From Benthicola sp964195715 (GTDB taxonomy: Bacteria > Gemmatimonadota > Gemmatimonadetes > Palauibacterales > Palauibacteraceae), in contig CAXMRU010000226.1 in NCBI GenBank assembly GCA_964195715.1, positions 1 to 17,769 of the forward strand: a stretch of DNA of 17,769 bases. The letters are read 5' to 3'. Positions 11,745-17,769 of this stretch are shown here, piece after piece. The position numbers and the translations under genes were made by a program. The notes under the pieces are model-generated. The model searched no databases and had not been told where the DNA came from. It saw only the letters and a list, made by a program, of their open reading frames with translations. The first letter of the stretch is position 1; every line of letters starts with the position of its first letter.

Positions 11745-14642
11745 ATGTCCCGGAATAGAGAAAATCGTGTGTGCGCGCTGTCGAGGAGCGCGATCGTTGG
11801 GGCCGCGCTGCTCAGCGTGATCGCCGGTCCGCTGGCGGCGCAGGAAGTAGCGGACACCGCCAACGCCTTCACCGCAAATCTCGCCTCTCCGCTGCCCGTG
11901 GATCCGGGTGTGGTGGTGGGACAGATGGAAAACGGCATGCGTTACTACATCAGGGCGAACGGGAGGCCCGAGAAGCGGGCTGAGCTGCGTCTCGTGGTGA
12001 ACGCGGGTTCCGTCCTCGAGGATGAGGACCAGCGGGGCCTCGCCCACTTCCTCGAGCACATGGCGTTCAACGGGACGGAACACTTCGAGAAGCAGGAGCT
12101 GATCGACTATCTGCAGTTCATCGGCATGCGTTTCGGGGCTGACGTGAACGCCTACACGGGGTTCGACGAAACGGTCTTCATGCTCACCGTGCCCACCGAC
12201 AGCACCGAGATCGTGGAGACCGCGTTCCAGATCCTCGAGGACTGGGCCCACGGAATGGCGTTCGATTCCGTCGAAATCGAGAAGGAACGCGGAGTGGTAC
12301 TCGAAGAGTGGCGGCTCGGCCAGGGCGCCCGCGCGCGGATTCGAGACGAGCAGTTCCCGGTCCTGTTCCAGGGATCGTTGTACGCCGAGCGTCTTCCGAT
12401 CGGCGATCCCGAGGTGCTGGAGACGTTCGAGCACGCCACGCTGAAGCGATTCTACAGCGATTGGTATCGTCCCGACTTGATGGCCGTGGTGGCGGTGGGA
12501 GATTTCGATCCCGAGTGGATCCGGGAGCTCATCCAGCGCCACTTCGATGGTCTGCGGGGACCGGAGATCGCGAGGCCCAGACCACACGTGCCGGTGCCCG
12601 GTCACGAGGAGACGCTGTATTCGATCGCCACGGATCCCGAGCTCACTCTGTCCAACGTCAGCGTCACGTGGAAGCTCCCGCTGTCCGAGCAGTCCACGCA
12701 CGCTGATTACCGGCGCAGCTTCGTCGAGAGCGCCTACAACTCGATGTTCAATTTCCGCCTGTTCGAGATCACGCAGGCGTCAGCCGATCCGCCATTCCTC
12801 GGAGCCGGCTCAGGAAAGGGACGTTTCGTGCGCGAGGCCGACGTCTACCAGCTGGGCGCCACGGTGAAGGACGGCGAGATCGAACGCGGACTGGAGCGCG
12901 TGCTGATCGAGGCGGAGAGAGTCGATCGATACGGCTTCATAGAGTCCGAACTCGAGCGTCGGAAGGCCGACGTGCTTCGTTTGTATGAGCGCTCGTACAC
13001 CGAGCGGCACAAGAGGGAATCGTCCGGATTGGCATCGGAGTACGTGCGTGCGTTCCTGGAGGGCGAGCCGATCCCGGGGATCGAGTACGAATACGCGCTG
13101 GCCCGCCGGTTTCTGCCGGACATCACGCTTGAGGAGGTGAACGCCGTCGGCCGGGACTGGATTCGCGACACGGACAGGGTGATTCTCGCTGCCTCGCCCG
13201 ACAAGGACGGCGTGGCCGTGCCGGACGAGATGGCACTCGCAGCGGTGTTCTTGGCGGCACGGACCGCCTCTATCGAGCCCTGGGACGACTCGACCTCGGA
13301 CGAGCCTCTGCTTGCCGAGTTTCCGGAGCCCGGCCGAGTCGTTCACCGGGAGGAGATCGACGAGCTGGGCGTGCAGATCTGGCGGCTCAGCAACGGCGTG
13401 CGGGTGATCCTGAAGCCGACGGACTTCAAGGAGGACGAGGTCCTGTTCAGTGGCCGGAGCCCGGGCGGCACATCTCTCGCCACGGACGCGGAATACGAAT
13501 CTGCTTCCTGGGGAGCCACCCTTGTGAGCATCGGGGGAGTAAGCGCGTTCAGCGCCGTGGATCTGCAGAAGAAGCTGGCCGGCAAGGTCGTTTCAGTCGG
13601 TCCTTCGATTTCCGAGCTGCGCGAGGGGATGTTCGGAAGCGCCTCTCCGAAGGACCTGGAGACGCTCTTCCAGTTGGTGTACCTGTATTTTACCGCACCG
13701 CGCCGCGACGAGACGGCATTCCAGTCGTTCCGGTCGCGCATGCAGACGGTGCTGGCGAACCGGGGAGCGAACCCGGAGGCCGTGTACGGTGACACCGTCG
13801 GTGCCGTGATGGCGCAATACCACCCGAGGTACCTGCCTCCGACGGCCGCCATGCTGGACAAGATCGACCTGGACCTGGCACTCGATTTCTATCGCGACCG
13901 ATTCGCAGACGCGGGAGACTTCACGTTCACGCTCGTAGGGTCGTTTGATCCGGAGGAGCTGCTTCCCCTGGTGGAGCGCTACCTCGCCGCACTTCCGTCC
14001 ACCGGACGGGAGGAGTCGTGGCGAGACGTGGGAGTCGAGCCGCCGAGCGGACTCGTGCAGCGGACGGTCAGGAGGGGACTGGAGCCCAAGGGCCGGCAGA
14101 CACTGATCTTCACCGGTGACTTCGAGTTCAACCGGGAGAACCGGTACACGATGCAGTCGATGATGGAAGTTCTGCGCAACATGCTGCGCGAGACGCTTCG
14201 CGAAGACATGGGAGGTACGTACGGTGTGAGCGCGTACGGGTCGGGTTGGCGCGAGCCCCGTGAGCGCTACAGTGTTCGCATCGCGTTCGGCGCCGATCCG
14301 GAGCGATTGGACGAGCTTACGGAGGCGGCTTTGTCCGCGATCGACAGCCTCGCGAGGCGCGGGGCGTCGGACGAGAACCTGGCCAAAGTCAAAGAGACTC
14401 AACGGCGGCAGCGCGAGACGGACCTCCGGGAGAACAGCTTCTGGCTATCGGTGCTCGACGTGTACGATAGGAACGACGAGGATCTTCGTCTGATTCTCGA
14501 CTACGACCGCCTCGTGGAAGAGCTGAGCGCCGAAGCGATCGGCGACGCCGCGGCGCTGTACTTCGACATGGAGAACTACGTGGAAGTGAGGCTGGTCCCG
14601 GAGGTTGAGTCCGAGCCTGAGGCGGTGTCGCTGCTGCCCTGA
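11745..14642 (+). CDS. Two-domain M16 zinc metalloprotease (insulinase/PqqL-like), exported
   Basis: A 965-residue secreted or periplasmic peptidase. Residues 1-33 form a signal peptide ending LAAQ. The first M16 half carries the inverted zinc motif HFLEH (His101, Glu104, His105) and the third ligand Glu181 in EKERGVV, exactly 76 residues after His105 as in the family. The second half (from about 535) has the M16 fold but no HxxEH; its C-terminal part carries GGTYGVSAYG, the substrate-gripping Arg/Tyr region. Such proteins degrade peptides. ATG 11745 is chosen for AGGAAG at 11732-11737; an earlier ATG at 11715 abuts a hairpin and lacks a ribosome site. The gene follows a structured leader and precedes the aldo/keto reductase, which seems to have its own promoter. 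Confidence 0.92.
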   Translation: MSRNRENRVCALSRSAIVGAALLSVIAGPLAAQEVADTANAFTANLASPLPVDPGVVVGQMENGMRYYIRANGRPEKRAELRLVVNAGSVLEDEDQRGLAHFLEHMAFNGTEHFEKQELIDYLQFIGMRFGADVNAYTGFDETVFMLTVPTDSTEIVETAFQILEDWAHGMAFDSVEIEKERGVVLEEWRLGQGARARIRDEQFPVLFQGSLYAERLPIGDPEVLETFEHATLKRFYSDWYRPDLMAVVAVGDFDPEWIRELIQRHFDGLRGPEIARPRPHVPVPGHEETLYSIATDPELTLSNVSVTWKLPLSEQSTHADYRRSFVESAYNSMFNFRLFEITQASADPPFLGAGSGKGRFVREADVYQLGATVKDGEIERGLERVLIEAERVDRYGFIESELERRKADVLRLYERSYTERHKRESSGLASEYVRAFLEGEPIPGIEYEYALARRFLPDITLEEVNAVGRDWIRDTDRVILAASPDKDGVAVPDEMALAAVFLAARTASIEPWDDSTSDEPLLAEFPEPGRVVHREEIDELGVQIWRLSNGVRVILKPTDFKEDEVLFSGRSPGGTSLATDAEYESASWGATLVSIGGVSAFSAVDLQKKLAGKVVSVGPSISELREGMFGSASPKDLETLFQLVYLYFTAPRRDETAFQSFRSRMQTVLANRGANPEAVYGDTVGAVMAQYHPRYLPPTAAMLDKIDLDLALDFYRDRFADAGDFTFTLVGSFDPEELLPLVERYLAALPSTGREESWRDVGVEPPSGLVQRTVRRGLEPKGRQTLIFTGDFEFNRENRYTMQSMMEVLRNMLRETLREDMGGTYGVSAYGSGWREPRERYSVRIAFGADPERLDELTEAALSAIDSLARRGASDENLAKVKETQRRQRETDLRENSFWLSVLDVYDRNDEDLRLILDYDRLVEELSAEAIGDAAALYFDMENYVEVRLVPEVESEPEAVSLLP

Positions 14643-14656
14643 TCAGACGGCCGCGT

Positions 14657-14686
14657 TTGCCGATCCCCCCCATGGGTGGCTTACAT
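14657..14686 (+). promoter_or_regulatory. Promoter of the aldo/keto reductase-transporter unit
   Basis: TTGCCG (14657-14662) and TTACAT (14681-14686) are spaced by 18 bases, directly after the M16 stop. The -10 matches the consensus at 4 of 6 positions. The predicted transcript starts near 14693, leaving a leader of about 20 nt with GGAGGAG before the TTG start. Confidence 0.4.
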
Positions 14687-14715
14687 TGCGCTCCGGCCAC
14701 CGAGGAGGAGCGCAA

Positions 14716-15708
14716 TTGGACAGACGCAAGTTCGCTCGCACCGTCGCAGCCGTGCTCGCCGGCCTCGGACTTCCGGCTCGGGGGCACGGCGCCACTGAGG
14801 GTGGTCTCGTCGCCGCCGGTACCCGGTCCTCTTCCTGCCTCCTTCCCCCATCGTCGCTCCCCACCCGCCGCCTCGGGCGTACGGGACTGGACGTCCCGAT
14901 CCTCTCCCTGGGCGGACATCACATCGGACGCGCGGCGTCTGAAGCGGACGCGAGGGTCCTGGTCGAGACGGCTCTCGAGGAAGGGATCCGGTTCTTCGAC
15001 AACGCCGAGAGCTACCACGGCGGAAAGTCGGAGCGTTGGTTGGGCGCCGCGCTCGAAAACGTACGGCCCGATGTCCTGATCATGACAAAGACGCACTCAC
15101 CCCGGGACCGCAGCGCCGAGAGCGCCCGTCGCCACCTGGAAGGAAGCCTGGAGCGACTGCGCACCGACTACCTGGACCTGTGGCAGCTCCACAGCACGAA
15201 GAGCGTCGAGGACGTGGACAAGGCGTTTCGTCCCGGTGGGGCGATGGAGTACATCATGCGGGCGAAGGAAGAAGGCCTCGTGCGCTTCGTCGGCGTCACG
15301 GGTCACGTTACCCCCGCCGCACATCGCCGGGCCCTCAAGTATTGGGACGAGGGCTGGCAGTTCGACACGTTCCAGTTTCCGATCAATCCGATCGACTATC
15401 ACCAGCGGAGCTTCCAGCGACAGGTCCTCGTGGATATCGTGGCGAGGGACATCGGGATGATCGCCATGAAGACGTCGGCCGACGGACGTCTCCTCCGTGA
15501 AGGGATCTGCACGATCGAAGAGACCCTGCGTTACGTGTGGTCGTTGCCGGTGAACGTGGCCGTCGTGGGCATGGAGCGTCCGGATCTGGTGCGGCACAAC
15601 GCGCGCCTCGCACGGGAATTCAAGCCGATGACCCCCGATGAGCTGCAGAGCCTGCGCGACCGCATTGAGCCGCGTGCCGACCTCTCACTCGAGTGGTACA
15701 AGACGTGA
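14716..15708 (+). CDS. Aldo/keto reductase with a Tat-like signal peptide
   Basis: A 330-residue protein. The family reduces carbonyls or oxidises alcohols with NAD(P)H in a TIM barrel. The catalytic tetrad is visible: Asp95 and Tyr100 in FFDNAESY, Lys125 in IMTKTH, and His159 in LWQLHS. The C-terminal VAVVGMERPDLVRHNARLA segment is typical of the AKR group whose members often carry Tat signals. The N-terminus, MDRRKFARTVAAVLAGLGLP, has twin arginines followed by a hydrophobic stretch and an AxA-like region near residue 26, so export by Tat is likely. TTG 14716 is chosen for GGAGGAG 5 nt upstream and because it begins the Tat motif; upstream frame overlaps the protease gene. Its stop overlaps the start of the transporter gene (GTGA). 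The substrate is unknown. Confidence 0.88.
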   Translation: MDRRKFARTVAAVLAGLGLPARGHGATEGGLVAAGTRSSSCLLPPSSLPTRRLGRTGLDVPILSLGGHHIGRAASEADARVLVETALEEGIRFFDNAESYHGGKSERWLGAALENVRPDVLIMTKTHSPRDRSAESARRHLEGSLERLRTDYLDLWQLHSTKSVEDVDKAFRPGGAMEYIMRAKEEGLVRFVGVTGHVTPAAHRRALKYWDEGWQFDTFQFPINPIDYHQRSFQRQVLVDIVARDIGMIAMKTSADGRLLREGICTIEETLRYVWSLPVNVAVVGMERPDLVRHNARLAREFKPMTPDELQSLRDRIEPRADLSLEWYKT

Positions 15709-16979
15709 ACGATCGACGGGCGGTCCGCTCCTGGATCTCGTACGACTGGGCGATCTCCGCATTCAATACGCTCGTCGGTACGTTCATCTACAACACATAC
15801 TTCATGCGCTCGTTCGCCCCGAACGAGGATGTTGGCACCGCGCTGTGGGCGCGCGGCGTCATTGCCAGTGCTATTCTCATCGCTCTTCTGTCTCCCATTC
15901 TCGGCGCCGTGGCGGACAAGAGCGGCCGCCGTCGCACGTACCTGATCGTGATGACGCTGGTGTGCGCCGGTTTCACGGTCCTGCTCACCTTCGTCACGCC
16001 CGGCGATAGCCACGCTGTCCTGAAGGCTCTCACCATCTACGTGATCGCCAACGTGGCGTTCGAGATGGCGACCGTGTTGTACAACTCTTTCCTGCCGGAC
16101 CTGGTGAGCGAGGACCGGATCGGCCGTGTTTCCGGGTACGGGTGGGGAATCGGCTACATCGGTGGCCTGGTGGTGATGGTCCTCGCGCTGTTTCTCTTCG
16201 TCGAGGAAGGGACGCGTTTCAGCTTCCTTTCGACGGCGGACGGGTTCAACATTCGCGCCACCAACATCCTGGTCGCGGTGTGGGTCGTGGCGTTCAGCAT
16301 CCCGATGTTCCTGTTCGTCAAGGACACTCAGGCTAAGAGCGCGAAGGTGGACATCCGGGGCGCCTTCCGCGAACTGCGCCAGACGTTCATCGAGGTGAAG
16401 CGCTACAGGGAGATCGTAAAGTTCCTGGTCGCCCGCCTGGTCTACAACGACGGACTGGTCACCGTCTTCGTGTTCGGGGCGCTTTACGCCACGGCCACCT
16501 TTGGATTTGACGAGACCGAGGTCCTCATCTTCGGGATCGTCCTGAACGTCGTTGCCGGGCTCGGGGCCCTTGGTTTCGGCTTCGTGGACGACAAGCTGGG
16601 AGGCAAGAACACGCTTCTGATTACGCTGGTCGGGCTGACCGTTGCCACGGCGCTGGCGGTCGCGGCGCCGAGCCGGACCTGGTTCTGGGTCGCAGGCGTC
16701 CTGATCGGGATTTTCGTGGGGCCCAACCAGTCGGCGAGTCGGTCGCTCATGGGTCGGTTCGTGCCCGAAAAACACAAGGGCGAGTTCTTCGGATTCTTCG
16801 CCTTCTCAGGCAAGGTCACCTCGTTCATGGGCCCGATGCTTATCGCCGCGCTCGTGATCCCGTTTGGACAGCGCGTCGCGGTAGCCAGCCTGCTGGTGTT
16901 CTTCGTTGTTGGCGCGCTGATCCTGATGACCGTGGACGAGAAGGCGGGAATAGAGGCGGCGCGGGCCACAGACGCATAG
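15705..16979 (+). CDS. MFS transporter of the UMF1 (Atg22-like) family
   Basis: A 424-residue inner-membrane protein with about 12 hydrophobic segments. It opens with RSWISYDWAISAFNTLVGTF (8-27), the hallmark start of UMF1 transporters. The MFS loop motif ADKSGRRRTYL (70-80) follows, and the second half has SRSLMGRFVPEKHKGEFFGF (about 345-364), also characteristic. The family is related to yeast Atg22, a vacuolar amino-acid exporter, but bacterial substrates are largely unknown. The GTG at 15705 overlaps the reductase stop as GTGA, suggesting translational coupling; another GTG lies 12 bases earlier in frame. Coupling to the reductase hints that the two act on related compounds, an inference only. 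Confidence 0.9.
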   Translation: MNDRRAVRSWISYDWAISAFNTLVGTFIYNTYFMRSFAPNEDVGTALWARGVIASAILIALLSPILGAVADKSGRRRTYLIVMTLVCAGFTVLLTFVTPGDSHAVLKALTIYVIANVAFEMATVLYNSFLPDLVSEDRIGRVSGYGWGIGYIGGLVVMVLALFLFVEEGTRFSFLSTADGFNIRATNILVAVWVVAFSIPMFLFVKDTQAKSAKVDIRGAFRELRQTFIEVKRYREIVKFLVARLVYNDGLVTVFVFGALYATATFGFDETEVLIFGIVLNVVAGLGALGFGFVDDKLGGKNTLLITLVGLTVATALAVAAPSRTWFWVAGVLIGIFVGPNQSASRSLMGRFVPEKHKGEFFGFFAFSGKVTSFMGPMLIAALVIPFGQRVAVASLLVFFVVGALILMTVDEKAGIEAARATDA

Positions 16980-17039
16980 ACAACGTGACGGATACCTTTA
17001 CGTCGGCCACCGGGCCGGCCCACCCAAGGGAGCCACAAA

Positions 17040-17561
17040 ATGGCCGATCGAAGCATGTGGGAGCGCATGAAGGGCGCGGCAATGCTGGATGTCGCGACGT
17101 ACGAGGAAGTCGAGCACGACGAGAACCTGACCACCCAGGCCGCGATCGTGGTTCTGCTGGCCGCCGTCGCTCGTGGCATCGGCGGATTCAACGACGGAGG
17201 CAATGGGATCATCGTCGGGATAATCGCGGCCCTGTTCAGCTGGCTCGTATGGGCCGGAGTCACGTATCTGATCGGCGACAAGCTGCTCAAGGGAACCGCC
17301 ACGTGGGGTGAGCTGCTCCGTACCCTGGGCTACGCGCAGGCGCCTGCCCTCCTCCTCATCCTGGGAATCCTGCCCCTTCCGTTCTTCGGTGGGCTGCTCG
17401 CCTCCGTGGTCGGGATCTGGCTCCTCGTGACGGGGATCGTGGCAATCCGGCAGGCCCTCGACTTCGACACGGGCAAGGCCATCCTGACGGCCTTCCTCGG
17501 TTGGCTGGTCGCCGTGGCGATTCCGCTCATCGTGATCGGGGGGGCACTGATCGAGTGGTAG
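17040..17561 (+). CDS. YIP1-family integral membrane protein
   Basis: A 173-residue membrane protein with about five hydrophobic helices (33-50, 56-78, 97-113, 115-135, 148-170). The match to the YIP1 domain is in the order MWERMKGAAMLDVATYEEVEHDE, a small-residue-rich second helix, ELLRTLGYAQAPALL (91-105), and IRQALDFDTGKAI (136-148) before the last helix. Bacterial members have no settled function. AAGGGAG lies 7 nt before ATG 17040. The gene lies 60 bases after the transporter and 4 bases before the carboxypeptidase start, so it is probably transcribed with the latter. Confidence 0.88.
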   Translation: MADRSMWERMKGAAMLDVATYEEVEHDENLTTQAAIVVLLAAVARGIGGFNDGGNGIIVGIIAALFSWLVWAGVTYLIGDKLLKGTATWGELLRTLGYAQAPALLLILGILPLPFFGGLLASVVGIWLLVTGIVAIRQALDFDTGKAILTAFLGWLVAVAIPLIVIGGALIEW

Positions 17562-17565
17562 GCCC

Positions 17566-17769
17566 ATGCGAGTGAACCTCGCAGTCAGTTCCGCGATCCT
17601 GTCCGCGCTTCTCTGGCCGCCGGCTGCCTCCGCCGTGGCGCAGGAGTGGCCACTCACGAGGGCCGAGAGGTCCGACTACGATGAAACGTCCCGCTACGAC
17701 GACGTCGTGGTCTTCCTGCGAGGCCTCGAGGGGATGCACCCGAAGTTGTCGTTTACGGCTTTCGGCTAC
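17566..17769 (+). CDS. M14 zinc carboxypeptidase, N-terminal part (cut by window edge)
   Basis: The first 68 codons of a gene that continues beyond the window. A signal peptide (about 1-25, ending AVAQ) precedes a mature region reading TRAERSDYDETSRYDDVVVFL and LEGMHPKLSFTAFGY. This is the usual N-terminal start of secreted M14 carboxypeptidases in this kind of bacterium (an 'Y..TS.Y.DV..FL' segment before FGY/S-EGR). The zinc-binding HxxE lies outside the window, so activity cannot be checked. ATG 17566 lies 4 nt after the YIP1 stop. An in-frame GTG at 17572 is an alternative start. Confidence 0.8.
   Translation, partial: MRVNLAVSSAILSALLWPPAASAVAQEWPLTRAERSDYDETSRYDDVVVFLRGLEGMHPKLSFTAFGY

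Overview
The window is a high-GC, gene-dense stretch of a bacterial chromosome. The gene content suggests Gemmatimonadota or a close relative: secreted M16 and M14 peptidases, a TonB-like protein without a proline-rich linker, a DUF4342 protein, UMF1-type and SSS transporters, and frequent GTG/TTG starts behind good Shine-Dalgarno sites. This assignment is inference from gene style; there is no rRNA or other marker. I see no tRNA, rRNA, CRISPR array, insertion sequence or prophage.

Layout. Positions 1-92 hold the 5' end of a minus-strand gene that runs off the left edge. Positions 93-786 carry no protein gene, but contain a dyad (229-251), a good promoter (263-292), a foldable RNA (about 298-456) and an intrinsic terminator (457-490). 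A plus-strand cluster follows: an SDR-type L-threonine 3-dehydrogenase (787-1740), an acetyl-CoA hydrolase/4-hydroxybutyrate CoA-transferase family protein (1797-3086) and a small secreted VasI-like protein (3103-3591).

A three-gene minus-strand operon (7676 down to 3609) is packed with 4-5 nt gaps: a CBM9-like lipoprotein, a sodium:solute symporter and a GH130 glycoside phosphorylase. It reads as a glycoside binding, uptake and phosphorolysis unit. Divergent from it is a TonB C-terminal-domain protein (8043-8813). The intervening control region holds a perfect DnaA box and a separate dyad.

A DUF4342 protein (minus) and a zinc-ribbon protein (plus) diverge around a perfect hairpin and a recognisable promoter. 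Then come NADP-type glutamate dehydrogenase (10188-11552) with a strong terminator, a structured leader, and a 965-residue two-domain M16 zinc protease (11745-14642). The right end is a plus-strand run: a Tat-signal aldo/keto reductase overlapping a UMF1-family MFS transporter by 4 nt, a YIP1-family membrane protein, and the start of an M14 zinc carboxypeptidase cut by the window edge.

Threonine dehydrogenase, CoA-transferase and glutamate dehydrogenase, with the exported M16 and M14 peptidases, fit a peptide- and amino-acid-using lifestyle; the GH130 operon adds oligosaccharide use. I find no clear evidence of a new defence or mobile system. The most distinctive unexplained signals are the promoter-RNA-terminator unit at 229-490 and the structured leader at 11628-11711.
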